A stretch of 64,000 nucleotides of DNA from Cristatella mucedo (Eukaryota; Bryozoa; Phylactolaemata; Cristatellidae), in assembly GCA_009760855.2 (NCBI GenBank), contig WPIO01000022.1:5408501-5472500 (forward strand). The letters run 5' to 3'. Below the pieces are notes generated by a model, which saw nothing but the letters and a program-made list of their open reading frames with translations, ran no database searches and was not told the DNA's origin. Positions 1-16,020 of the stretch are shown piece by piece. The position numbers and the translations under genes were made by a program. The number at the start of each line of letters is the position of its first letter. Positions within the stretch are counted from its first letter, which is position 1.

Positions 1-1468
<1,468 letters not shown>

Positions 1469-1522
1469 TAGCAGGCGCTGCCAGCTCGAGCAGAGGTATG
1501 CGTGACCCATGATGCTACTCAC

Positions 1523-1693
1523 TGACTTGCTCCGTGGTAACTCTGTATTGGTAGTAATGAAAGTTTTCACCGCCGTATAGAAATGAAAACTTAGGGTTGT
1601 CCTTCTGTTTTTGTTTGGTCATGTTTTCGAACTCAGGCCCATTGCGAGCCACGAAATTCGCCAGCTTATCAATAATATTCTTCAGATCATGAT
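1523..1693 (-). CDS. CHERP: CHERP-like SURP-domain exon (partial gene)
   Basis: Internal exon of a gene that continues beyond the left edge. The minus strand reads an uninterrupted peptide with the core IIDKLANFVARNGPEFE followed by KQKDNPKFSFLYGG and an aromatic YYQYRV stretch. This is the SURP (SWAP) module as arranged at the N-terminus of CHERP, the calcium homeostasis endoplasmic reticulum protein, a U2 snRNP-associated RNA-processing factor. The 3' splice site is TTTCCAG ending at 1694, and the exon enters at codon position 2. The best 5' splice site is GTGAGT starting at 1522. The upstream exon with the start codon should lie at higher coordinates but was not identified, and no further CHERP exon is recognisable at 1-1500. 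The family assignment rests on recalled similarity; another SURP splicing factor is possible but fits less well. Confidence 0.8.
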
Positions 1694-2262
1694 CTGGAAA
1701 TAATGACAACGCACCACTGCATTATACCTACCACTTGACCACTTGAACAGACACTACACGGAACGCAGTACAGCGACAGAAGCTTTCCGCGAAGAAACCA
1801 GAGGACAGCACTGACTTTAATTCGTGAGACCCGGTAGCGGGTACCGCCGAGCGTATGCTGCAGGCCAAGAAGTACCGAGCTGCGTAATCAAACGAAATCA
1901 CACGAATCTATATCAAGGGTTACAACTTGACAACGTTACCGTCAGGCGGTTTGGGTATCGCCATGATCCCAGCACCGGACGCCCCGCCGCACCAGAAATC
2001 GACTTATAGGATGCAATTGCGCAGCACAGTGCCCATGTAATAGCGAGCGCCTAAACCCGAGCTAAACTATCATCAGAAATTAGTTTGCCCGAGTTTCAAA
2101 TGAAGGCTGACAGTTCGTATGAACCGATTAAAAAAGTTGAGAAACTCTGCAGACGCATTTGCGTGGCTGCATTGAGAGGGGCAGATAGCGAGCGGCAACC
2201 GAGGCCGCAGCCACACGTCCAGCGCAGCCAGCCCGAAGCCCGGCTCGGCCGACGCGGGTTGT
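1694..2262. other. Intergenic or first-intron sequence
   Basis: No gene could be supported here. The upstream CHERP-like exon and promoter should be in or beyond this interval on the minus strand. GC content rises from about 2150 onward. Confidence 0.3.
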
Positions 2263-2402
<140 letters not shown>

Positions 2403-4238
2403 GCTAAATCGTAGCGGAGCGCCGCCCGAGCGGCTTCAGCGAGACCAGCTCGTCATGGTTACGCTGGGGAAAAATTGTGCGGCCCGTTCACGGCAAAAAA
2501 GCTCAAATCAGCGCGAGCTTATGACTCGCGCCCAGGCTGCGACGCGCACGAGAAAGAGTGCACGCGCGCTAGCAGCGTCTGCACGAGGACGGCTCCCAGC
2601 CGGCAGTGAGCTCGACGCTCGCAAAGAGCTCGGTCGGAGAGAAAATCCTGCTGATGCTGGCGGACGCGTCTCGCGAATGCAGCCCGCCGAGACCGGATCT
2701 CGGCGCTGGACACCCACGGCAGTCGTATGCAGATCGCGGAGACTCGGACAAGACGAAGACCTAGAAGACAGCGACCGGTGGCGATCGACTGCACCAAAGA
2801 GCAGTTTGAGGGGGACGTTGTCGCAGAGGACAGAGGATAGCTAGTAGCAGCGACTTCGAGCGGCCCACCCCACTCGCGTTGCTTATAACTTAGCTGCGGC
2901 TGAAGCAGCACGGTGACATTCTCATGGCGAAGCCGATCCTACCATAACATGAGCTCGAGCTTCAGGTCACGCGTGCTAACGACGAGACGGTAGTAGGTGT
3001 AGTTCGTATGTATGTGTGTATATATGTATTGTATGCCGGCTCCTCTGATGAACCTGTGATGTGGCGTGGACACACTGTCGGCGTTGGGCATCGGCTGGCT
3101 CTCTGCTGTGCGAAGAAACTACAGTAGGATTAGTTCGGCGGTGTTTGAAGTCGGAAACTTGCACCTGCACCCTAGCTAGAGTGCGCGATAGTACTTTTAA
3201 TTTTCCAGACCATTTTTCCAGACCAGCCTTAAAGCGTCCCCGTCCCCGGTGCAGCGCCAAAATATGCGAAATCTTCTAGAGGAATCTCAACGAATTTGGC
3301 TTATGACTACTGAATATAAAATGGCGGATTGTTTTTAAATGCGAAACTCTGGCATTCGACCTTGGGTTCATTTTTCCATTCAAGAATGTAACTTAATGCT
3401 CATCCGAGGAAGAGCCTTAACGAGCGATCGGAGCTATTCAAAAGCATTCTGCCAGCTGAGTGCAATTCAAAGCTGGAGGCGATACTGAAGCAAGCAACTG
3501 GATCTACGTACCATTACAACAAACAATACGAGGAAATGACGTTTCGAAGTAAACGATCTCTCTAGCATAAGCGATGAGAATCGGGTAGGACTCGGCGCGA
3601 TTTCCACTGGAGCTGCTTTGCCTGCTTTCACGCACGGAAATGATCTCTGCTAGTGCAGCCGCTTTCTTTTCTTGTAGTTAAAATCTGCTGATAATTTATT
3701 CTAGCGACTTGAGAGCCCATCTAATTATCAGGAAGTTGAGTTTCTTCCCTAGCAGTGTCTGTCTACGAATATTGAATTATCAGAACTAGAAGGCGCGGGT
3801 GTATTGTATTCGTAAGGTTTTCACAACTGCATCCTCGAGAGTTTCCGGTGGCGATTTCTGGCAACACTAGCTCACTACGTTTTGCAACTGAAGTCAAAAG
3901 TCGCCGTGACGGTCACCACTTGGCCGGTATTAATTAAAGATACGTCGCAGTGTTTCCAGGGACGGTAATGTGCGTACCTTGTTAATAGATATTATTCATC
4001 GTTTGTTGTCATTATATGGCTGTGACTTATCAACTACTGCTTAACAAAAGTGTTTATGTCCATTGAAAACGATGTTTATGCACGCTACTGACAATCCATT
4101 CTCTCTAATCTACGAAGTATTCGGAGAAACTTTCTGCTAATCACCGTTGGGATCACTGCGAAGTATGCTTGTTAGTGACCTTTTAAGAAAATTGTCACAC
4201 AAGAGTCACACACCTGACTCCGACCTCACATCGCTCTG
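2403..4238. other. Unassigned intergenic sequence
   Basis: The part at 2400-2900 is GC- and CpG-rich. Several overlapping open frames occur there on both strands, as expected by chance in GC-rich DNA, and none resembles a known protein. From 3300 to 4238 the DNA is AT-richer and featureless. Confidence 0.3.
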
Positions 4239-4239
4239 C

Positions 4240-5290
4240 TCTTCTGCTCCATCCTACTCAACACCTTTTAGTATTGACCTCATCACTAAATTTGTCTCCC
4301 AGGCTAAAAAGGGCCACTGATCTCATTAACCTTTACCAACAGCTCTCCTCGGGAAGTGAATACATCTGTTGCAAGGCACCATTACAACTAATGTAAATAC
4401 AGGCCGGTACGTCCTTGCTTACCGGCGATGTCTCTTCGCCTCTACAAACAGCTGTTGTCAAGCCACTTATCAAAAAGCCAACCCTAGTTCATGAGAATTC
4501 GAGTAACTTTTGACCGGTCTTCCTTGTACTATTCTTATCCAAAACTTTTGAAGGATTTGTTGTTCATCAGCTAAAAGATCAGATCTTGCTAGCAAGTTCC
4601 AATAAGATCTAGGGCTAGCCAGTCTACAGAAACTGCTCTGCTTCGGCTTTTCAAGAACCTTGTCTACTAGTTGTCCGAAGGTCCTCTCAGCAGCAATTGA
4701 GACAATTAACCAAAGAGCCCTTTAAGTACGGGACACTGGGACTGCTACAACGAAGCGATGTGTCGTTGGATGAGCACGCTGCCTCCATTATTAAAGTCAG
4801 CCTACTTTCAGCAGAGAAACGTTACCAAATTCACGGTCGGCAGAGATAAGTGCAGGACAGCCAAACTAGTTTGAATGTTTGCAACATGCATCTATATTAA
4901 TGCAATGCCTTTTATTTTGTTTTTTCGTTCTTTTCGCTTTTACGTCAATCTTTGCGTGCTTACGCGAGCGTGAGTCATTGCACGTTACTAACAGGGGTTT
5001 GGCTTTTAGTCGGTGCTCCTGAGTGTTTTTTTGCTGGTGGTCTCAGCATGATACTTTTGTGCTTTTGAAAGTTTGCCTAAGCTTGATACCATGCATGTCA
5101 TGCCAGTTGTAAAGGATCCGGATAGAGATTTAGTTCTCCCAGGGCGGTATATAGAAGACCAATTAAACTATTAAAAGGACCTGGGTAGATTATGGACCTG
5201 GGTAGAGATTTAGTTATCTCAGGGTGGAATATAAAAATGCAAACCTCTATTATTAACATTATTATTACTATGAATTTGTATTGCCCCATA
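4240..5290 (+). mobile_element. Decayed CR1/L2-like retrotransposon A, internally deleted
   Basis: Translation shows fragments of a non-LTR reverse transcriptase in shifted frames. A stretch reading AVVKPLIKKPTL near 4450 corresponds to the AVVRPLLKKSTL of the better copy at 53,300. It is followed by the finger region and an LDLS-type residue string near 4690. The reading then jumps straight to the later QSDLSLDEH-like segment at 4750-4790, so the FYADD catalytic palm is missing. The end near 5110-5170 resembles the family tail (gagatttagttctc). The copy is non-functional. Confidence 0.6.
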
Positions 5291-7882
5291 CGACTACTAG
5301 CTCAGCTCACTTACAGGTTCGCTGCTTCTTACTTCTGACCGCAGCATCTGGCCGGCACTCAAGTGTGCCGTGCTGAACTGCTCGCTGAACTGCTCACCGC
5401 AGGCACGGCACGCGACCTCGATAAGGCCGCAATACGGAGCAGCACTGGGGGGCGGGGCGGGGCATCGACTGATTGCACCGCTAAGCACCTTTCTAAGCAA
5501 CTCTTGAAAGGACGGTTCGTAAAACGGTAGGCGTCGTCTGGAAAGCCGCTGACTCTGGCGTCGGTCTGAAGTTACCGGTGCAACGTACTGATCGCCGCCG
5601 TCCGGCGTAGCTCACGCGTCCGATAGAGACAGGTGGATTTCTATTCAGGTTTCGCACTCAAAAACTGATCCGTCGATCCTCGGGTCCTTCCCGCGATTTT
5701 ACGTTTGCTGGGATACATACCACCGCCATAGCGGTAGTTAAGAGAGGCGTCGGGATTGGCCCGGATCGACGAAACTCGGGTGGCTGTAATCGGCGGGTGG
5801 AGCTTTCGTGCTCGGCGGCGGGGGGGGGGCAGCGGCGGCGCATTGGCGAGATGTCGCCACGATTTCCAGGCTGGCGGCGCCGAAGGCGAAGTGGCAATTT
5901 CCACTTTGGAAAAACTCAGCAATCGCAGCACTGCGAGAGGCAGCGCTGGTAGGCGCTCGCTGGCGTACACGGTGGCGAGCCGCTAGATGGCGTATTATTA
6001 AGATCCGGCGACAGTGCCGAACAGCGGGCGCCAACGGCACCACAGCTACTGTCGGAGCGGTGGAGTGCCGCCGCCGCTGCCATGCCAATCCGCGAGAAGG
6101 TCGAACGACGAAGTCGACCCTCAGCGGCAGGCAGGGGGAATAGGTGCTGCAGGACAGCGTCGTCGCTGTTGGCAAAGGAAGCCTGGCGAGCGGTCGGCCG
6201 CCTCGTCTCTACTCCTCTGCGGGAGCGCTTTGAGCGGAGCGCATAGAATTCGTACTCAACTGCAGCTGACGGTGGCGACGGAAAAAATGGATGCCAGGAA
6301 ACAGCCCCATTAGAATTGCACCGCCGAAACTCAACGGCGGCATGACTTTCGTTCAACTCACTCAACAATTCGAGACTGAAGAATTCCAGGAGAAATAGTG
6401 ACAACTATTTAGAAATATATATTCCACTTTCATCCTATACAGATTTCGCTACATTACGAAGGAACCGCTCAGTTGCCCGTCTTTAGGGCGGGCTCGCCAG
6501 CTGGGTCAGCGTACTCGCAAGCCCGCCTTCCCAAGTAAGTTTGGACCTCTCCGAGTTCTGCGTTCCCGCGTTCTGTTCTGCGGTACATGCTGGCGCTGGT
6601 ATTTGAATGCTCAGGGCGTACAGCGTCGGATTAAAAACTGCACGGCCGCACGCAAACAGACCAACAGAGGGTTCTCGAAGGCAGATCGCGAAGCGGGCGA
6701 GGCCAGCTTCCGGCCGCCCCATTTTCCTTCTCGTCACGACAAACCATCTCAACGGTTGCCGGAAGCCAATACCGCTTCCATACGAGCGGACCGACGGCTG
6801 GTTAAGCAGGAGCGGCGCTACGACGTGGCAACGAAGAGTTTCTTCTCTTTCTCGACGCGGCACGCTGCGAGAGAAATATCCGCTGCACGTTCTTCATCCG
6901 CAGCCTCTCCGAGGATCGGGCGCCAGCAATCTTTGACCTCGGCGATCGGTCCTCGAGCGATCACGAGTCCTATCCTCGCTCCTCGTCAGCGCGATCAGAG
7001 CGGCGAATGGGGTTACAGCGGTTCGGGCCGAGCTCGCACCGTATCGTTTCGAATCGGGCAGCCGGCAACCGTGTTTTCAAGCGGGCGAAGCCGACGGAGC
7101 AACCGCAGGAGCGCGAAAACCGACAGCGAAGGCACTGACAGCGCTGGACGCTATCTCTGCTAGCGGCAATAGAATACTGGGCGATCAACAGCCACTCCTT
7201 GCCAGTGCCCCACCCCCTTTAAGTGGCGATCGCGCCGCCGGAAGACGATTGGCTCAGCGCAGCGGGTTCGCTCGCCCCACATGGAGCCCTCAAGAGCCGC
7301 TCCTACAAGCTTGAAGGCGCCGGCGGCCGTTTGTTGCACTACGCAACGATAGCCACCCCTTGCGACGAGGACTGCTACTCGCACCGAGGAACAGCCGGGT
7401 GGCGGCAAAGGCTCAGCTGGCGGAGGCACCCACAACTGCTGGTGAGCTGCCGGTGTGGGGGGGGGAGGAGAGAGTCAAGTCACGCGCCCAGCCTAGGTTA
7501 ATGGGTAATGGGCGGTGACGCGCAGGCTTTTCTGGTAGGTTCTCGAAGTAGGTCAACTGACGTAAGGCGTGTTTGGCAATAAAGAGCTGCCAGCGCCAGC
7601 TTGCGGGCTGTGCTGGTCGTGTGTGAGCGTAGCGGATGGTCGGTGGAGGGAGGCGAGCTGGCATTAGGTAAGGGCGCCAACCCGTTCGGGTGTGCGGCCG
7701 GTTAAGATTCGGCGGCTGCTGGTGACTGCGCAGTCTGCTCGCCGAGAGAGGGGCTAAAGGATCCCATAGCCGGCCGCGCGGCTTGGCTGGCGTGCGGCCG
7801 GCCGCGAGCGGCCGAAGGCTTCGTGCAGCCTAAGGCTTCTTCGCGCTGTGACGACTTTGGTGCCGCAATTCGGTGGCAGGGA
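5291..7882 (+). promoter_or_regulatory. GC/CpG-rich region upstream of MNK, likely promoter and 5' UTR
   Basis: About 2.5 kb is visibly GC- and CpG-rich compared with the flanks and lies directly upstream of the first MNK coding exon. Open frames appear on both strands (the longest at 6603-7163), but their Arg/Ala/Pro-rich translations resemble no protein family and look like composition artefacts. A non-coding first exon probably lies here; its exact position and the transcription start cannot be fixed from sequence alone. Confidence 0.4.
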
Positions 7883-10743
<2,861 letters not shown>

Positions 10744-11250
10744 ACAAGATCGGTGTTCAAGAAGGGAATGCTCAGCCAAAAAAAGTAGCTATTAGAATTC
10801 TGTGATAGCTGAGTCGTCCAGATGGAACCGGCCGAGTCAGTCTCTTCGATTGATGATCTCAAATGAAAGGTTCCCTGGTGGTGCGCCCGCTTGCCTGCTA
10901 CTGCTGCAGTTACTGCTACCACTAGAACTGTCAAGGCTCGCTCGCTTGAGCAACTATGATCCTGGCGTGTATTCGTACTTGTGGCGCTAGGCGTTTCCAG
11001 CTTCAGTTGGTATTTACGCTGCCATTGGCTGCTGATGCATCTGACGCGGAACGAGGATTTTATTTTTCATTAACGTCAAGAGCCAGTGGCGATCAGCGCA
11101 GCAGAGCTCGGGAATGCCAAAGTAAATGATTTCTGCACACACTAAGTGTGACCTCAAAAGTGCTTGCATCATTTCGATGCACGATTATGCAATGTACTGA
11201 GCCGAGATGGTTTTTTCCAAGCTCGTCAATAAAGTCAAGTTTTTTATGAG
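10744..11250 (+). other. MNK 3' UTR
   Basis: Sequence between the TAG stop and the poly(A) signal, with no competing open frame of note. It places the mRNA end near 11,250. Confidence 0.7.
11228..11233 (+). terminator. Poly(A) signal of MNK
   Basis: A canonical AATAAA about 485 bp after the stop, followed within 10-40 bp by a T-rich then GT-containing stretch suitable for cleavage. It is the first canonical signal after the stop codon. Confidence 0.75.
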
Positions 11251-12579
11251 CATGTTACTGCAGGTCTTCACCCAGCAAGTTGGTAATTGTGCTGTGTTGC
11301 TTGTGTGTAGTACGGTCTTTGCCTAATGGTAAAGAGTCATTTACACCTAGTAACTGGCTTATTTACTATAAGTAATCTGGGCTTGCCGTTTTCGAAGGCT
11401 TTGTCTAAGATAACCATATGGAGGTTCAGCAGAGACAGACAAGACTTTGAAAAAACATGGAATGAAAGCAGTAGAGAAGCTGCTAACCCTGATGCACAGT
11501 GCTGGTGTCTGGTGGTGGTGGCTAACACGAGATAGTGGAACGACCGACGAGATAAAGCCCTCGGCAGTGCGGCTTGGTGCCCCGATTTCCCTCTGGAATG
11601 CAGGTGCCGTCTGCTTCCGGGAAGCGATGTCTGACCAGACTGAAAGGCCCAACGAGCATCTCGACAAAGAAGCTTTGACCGGTTTAGTGGATGGTTAGCC
11701 TAGTAGGGGCCGTCTGCCAATACATATACACCGTGAACGGAGCTCTTTACTGAAGTAATTTGAGCCGAGCTAGGTAGGGGATGCATCGACTAGTCGGCCG
11801 GTAAATACTAGGTCCGGGTGCATCTGTCCCACGTCATGGGTAAACACTGGTGGTTGGTTGAATTAGCGCCTTCGTGACCCGTGCTACGTACGCACTTCAG
11901 CGAGCCCTGTATCCGGCTGGATAGAGTGACACGACCCTAGCCTGCTCCTGCCCTCTTTAATCAGCTACTGACCGGTGCTGCCTAGCCACCTGCCTAGTGA
12001 GTCAAAGGTTAGCCAACAACGTGCTGCTCAAAGAGGCCAGCACCTAAAGAGTGGGGCAAATCGAGAGGGCTAATAGAGCGAGATATTTTAGGGCTAATGG
12101 TAGCGGGTCAGCGAAGGGCAATCACCACTCGCACTCGGCGTCCAGTCGGCGAACTATAAAGACTCGAGCCCATAATTCGTGTGCAATGCACAATCAACTC
12201 GAAGGCAAAATCAGCCGGGTTACTTACGTGGGCGACGTTGTACACCGAATGTAATAAGGACATTGCCATTAATCGCATCTCGGGGGTATCATGAAAAACA
12301 GGTGGGGGTTGCTTACTCTCGTGTGTGTGTGTTTGTGTGTGCGTGCGTGTGTATAAACTTGTTATATATGCTGTGCCACGGAAAAGCCTTTGAGACTAAG
12401 GGGGGGCGGGCGTTACGCTGGAGAGATTACTTCGGCAGACTACAAGTCTACTTGGTTTTCGGTTCGGCAAAAAGGCCGCTACGAAGAGAATGCGTAGCTG
12501 AATCGGAACGACGGTCGACGGGTAACTTGCAGTACGGTAACAGAAGAAATGCTGCGTGAGAATTTAGGAAGTGAGTTCA
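11251..12579. other. Intergenic sequence without recognised gene
   Basis: Short open frames on both strands have no protein-family resemblance. The stretch 11,760-12,020 is GC-richer, without identifiable structure. The convergent phosphoglucomutase gene should end somewhere between here and 24,139, but its last exon was not recognised. Confidence 0.3.
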
Positions 12580-13180
12580 GTTCCACAGTCAAAAGGTCTC
12601 CACAGCAAAGTGGTAATGTATCCGCATGTAACTCCACAAAGCCACAAAAGACTATGTGGGTGTTACGCAGGAGAGTTTTGTATAGCCTACTCACAGCCTA
12701 AGCGACTTTCGGTACGCATTCGGTAGCCAACAGACTTCGACTCACACAACAAAGAGAAAGTGGAAAGCATAGCAGAGTCAGGAGAGCCGTTGAGGAAGTG
12801 AGTAGCTTGGAAGTAGCAGCTCAGGATCGCTGAAAAGGATGAGCCATAGTCGGCAGAGGAGAGTAGTTGTCATTGCGTAAGAATTGTGGAAGCGAGTTCC
12901 GAAGTCTAGGACCTGCAGAGCTAAAGCTTCTGTCGCCAACGATCTTTAAGCGGAGGAATAGAACAGCTAATTTATTGTCCACACAGGACCTGAGGGCGAG
13001 AAGAGGCTGATGCTGGAGCAGCTCTACCAGGTACGAAGGTGAAATGCTTTTCTTTTGTGTCCGCTGACCAGCGGGAAGCAATCGTAGCTCCTTTAGCAAA
13101 AGAGACACGAAGAATTTCTTGAATTTCGCAAAACGCCGCCGTATCCATTGCCAATTTTGTAGGCTTTGTTGTTTTTTCGA
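12580..13180 (-). mobile_element. CR1/L2-like retrotransposon B, 3' end
   Basis: The minus strand encodes the C-terminal part typical of CR1/L2 ORF2, with LRSCVDNKLAV then GDRSFSSAGPRL and NSLPQFLRND. The 3' UTR (12,600-12,820) carries the shared string gtaactccacaaag near its end. The same segment occurs at 44,104, 56,850, 63,555 and elsewhere. It is 5'-truncated and frameshifted. Confidence 0.75.
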
Positions 13181-14666
13181 AAGTTCTGCTAATCCCTAGC
13201 TACAGTAGACAAATAGAGTGACAACCCAGGGAGCTCCTAGCAAGATCTTTAGCCAGCCGCAGCGGTTAATTAAGTCTCAATCGGAATAAACGTAGTGACT
13301 GGTGACCCGTCTTCTGAAAAAAACATAAACCTCAAGCAGTCAAAGAGAGCACAAATTACGGCGCACTCGATAATGGTGGTAGCGCTAGGACGTCTCTAAT
13401 TAGGAATGCAAAGTCCAGCGGCAGTGTTTAGGGTTACCTGCTGTGCTAACGACGACTTGATGTCGGACCTAGCCGACTTGGGTAAGAGGCCGTAGTATCC
13501 CAAGAGCATGCATCGAGATAGGCTCATGTGCTGCTGCCAGCATATCCGCTGTCTATCAAAGCAACTCTAGGATGTCTTGTCGCAGTATTGATCCTTGTCC
13601 TCGAGTGGGAGCACGGTACTGCCACGAATGTTTAGCTGTACGGACGAGCCTTACTCGTGCAAAAGCCGAGCGAGATTTTCGCCACTGTAAGCAAGTCCTG
13701 CAGATCGGACGCAAACGGACGCTGCTAACGTAGCTGCACACCAAATACGCTAAATGGAAACAGTGGTCACGATTCAGACAGATAGCTTACCTACGGATCG
13801 GATCGGAGGCTTCGGGCTGCAGCATCTTCAACTCCCCCCTGAAGAGCCACAGCCAGACAAAACTAGACTCGAGTCTTGCTGTAATGTCGTCCGAACGCTC
13901 AACGGCTCACGGTACAACTAGTTATCATTAAAAACGTTGCTACAGGCTGCTTTTTTGTGTTACTCACAACTTCGGTAAAGCGAAGAACCGCGTAGGTTGC
14001 ACGGTTGGCTTGGGCAAAAATCGTAACCGTCTGACTACAGGTCTCCGGCCATAAAGATCGAGCGCCACTAAATCGCCTGGGCGAATTTTCTAAATTATTT
14101 AAAAAAAAAATATTTAGCAGTTGAGACCACCTCCAGACCGCTCTTACACGACTCTCCCTATCCCTGAAAAGCAGTTATAGCTTTTGAGGGACTTTTTTGT
14201 AAAGGCACCACTCATATTGCTGCACTCGACCTAGTGCAGTGATCTAAAACAAATTTTTACTGCAGGTACTCGGTAATCTCTGTCGCTGTTTCGCCACCCA
14301 ATTAGATCATAATAAGTCAATTTTACAGCAACCAAAAAGAACCCAATTTTTATCCAAGTGCTTCACAACTCGCTGAAAGACAAGCGATAACGAAAAAGTT
14401 AATATTACAGGCAAGACGTTGTGCTTATGCATGTGTACAAGCGCGCACAAGAAGCCACTAGCGACTGATGATTAGTATCACCTCTGATTCATGGTATGCA
14501 TTGAATCGTACACCAGTAAGCACCCAAGAACGGTGGAACAACAAAGACGAAGTGCACTGTGGGGCGCAGAGAAAGCGTAGCAGAACAGACGCGACTTATG
14601 CTAGATTTAAACGGTGCAAAGTCACCACGTGGATTAAGATTCATTCGTCGACGAAAGCCTGGAGAG

Positions 14667-14671
<5 letters not shown>
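13181..14671. other. Intergenic sequence without recognised gene
   Basis: No exon, RNA gene or named repeat could be supported. A short A-run at about 14,100 is the only simple-sequence feature. Confidence 0.3.

Positions 14672-14740
<69 letters not shown>
14672..14740. repeat. (GA)n microsatellite
   Basis: About 69 bp of uninterrupted GA. Confidence 0.95.
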
Positions 14741-14742
<2 letters not shown>

Positions 14743-14937
14743 ACAAGTATCCGGTTTCTAACAACTGAAGGCCACTGAGGACTAAAAGGTTGCAATTCAG
14801 TAGTACGACTGGCGGGACGGACAGCTGGAAGCCGATGAGCGTTTGCACACCAGAGGAGCAAGGGGCTCAAGGATAGGTAGGCTGGTGCAAGCGAGCAAAG
14901 CGACTTGTAGACCAGAGAGAGGATGTCGAAGTCGATT

Positions 14938-15020
14938 CTATAGTAGTAGTAGTAATAATAATAATGATAATAGATCGTTTAAGTAGCACCCTAAGAGATC
15001 TAAACCTCTACCCGGGTGCA
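14938..15020 (-). mobile_element. 3' tail of a CR1/L2-like element
   Basis: On the minus strand the sequence reads a CR1/L2-type terminal segment (gggtgctacttaaacgatc) followed by a trinucleotide tail that changes from ATT to ACT. It resembles the tails at 5110, 36,750 and 35,150. How far it extends toward 15,280 is unclear. Confidence 0.5.
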
Positions 15021-15930
15021 TTACTGCTATAAAGGAGGCCAGTGAATTCGCGCGGAAATTATATGTCCCGAGAGCTACGCCGTTAACGGCAGACTGGAAG
15101 AGTTGCAGAGTTTTGCACAACTGCACACGATTAAGGGCGAAAGCTGATAGGCCCGAAAAGCGGGAACCGTAGTTGTGTAGATAGAATCTACGTGGGTTCT
15201 GCATGCGCATTTGAATCGTAGCGCTTACCTTTAACTCAGCTGCAAATAATGATATCCTTCCACCGTGCGACAACCTGGGATATACGGTCTAAAGGGCAGC
15301 TTAGCAATCGTTTCGTAGCTGCCAATAACATGACGGCCACTAACCCTCCATAATGCGGCACGCTACCGGTACTTGGGAGAGCGGAACTTCTCATTTAGCT
15401 GGGTGAGCACTCACCTTAATCATAACTGCAGCGGTATTTTTCGGGTTGTCTTGATGGGCTGCTAGATGGCTGAGTATCTGCAGCGACGATCCAATACCCG
15501 ATGCGGAACAAAAGAGTGGACAACGTCCAAGTGCTAAAAGATGGTGAATGCTATAATCTAGAATCGGCATTAGAGGTAATCGTGGCTCACCGTCGACGAC
15601 GGCGAACAACCGACGGTGCCACTGTCTTCTTATTCACTAGGTACCCGAAGCTCGGTGCCTTTTTCGAAACCGGCTTGGCATGATAGGAGGAAAGAGTCGA
15701 CCAAGAGATGTGTACATCGTGACGTCAGCGGTCTCTTATTAATGCAACAATTCCCTGCACCCGACTTTTATTATTCAGCAAGGCAACTTCAGGGTCTACA
15801 GAAGCAGCGCAGCAGCAGCGGTGCCTACTTCCTGGAGGCGGTTGCAGCAAGCATGCATCGCAACACGTTCCTGATCTATCATTCGACCGATAAGGTGCCC
15901 GACATTTTAGCCCAGGAGAAGGTAAAGAAG
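15021..15930. other. Unassigned sequence
   Basis: Open frames of 60-110 codons overlap on both strands but resemble nothing known. The right end may belong to the reverse-transcriptase relic that follows. Confidence 0.25.
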
Positions 15931-16020
15931 CGTCGCTGGTCACGCTAGGCCTGCTGGACTTGCAAGCATCTTTCGACGTAGATATTCAGTACGCCGTGCT
16001 TCGTTGGAATGGCGAGGTAT
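15931..16020 (+). pseudogene. Reverse transcriptase relic
   Basis: The plus strand reads LGLLDLQASFDVDIQYAVL, a degraded form of the LLDLSAAFDTVDHxILL block of non-LTR reverse transcriptases. Flanking frames are broken. Only this block is convincing. Confidence 0.45.

Noticed and set aside
4130-4160. PTVIS reading on the minus strand, resembling the PGM C-terminal PTVIT
   Set aside because: The upstream residues do not match PGM, a stop codon interrupts the frame, and it continues past the expected end. Coincidence.
6603-7163. 186-codon open frame in the GC-rich region upstream of MNK
   Set aside because: Starts at a non-ATG codon, overlaps equally long frames on both strands, and the Arg/Ser/Ala-rich translation resembles nothing. 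Best explained by GC content.
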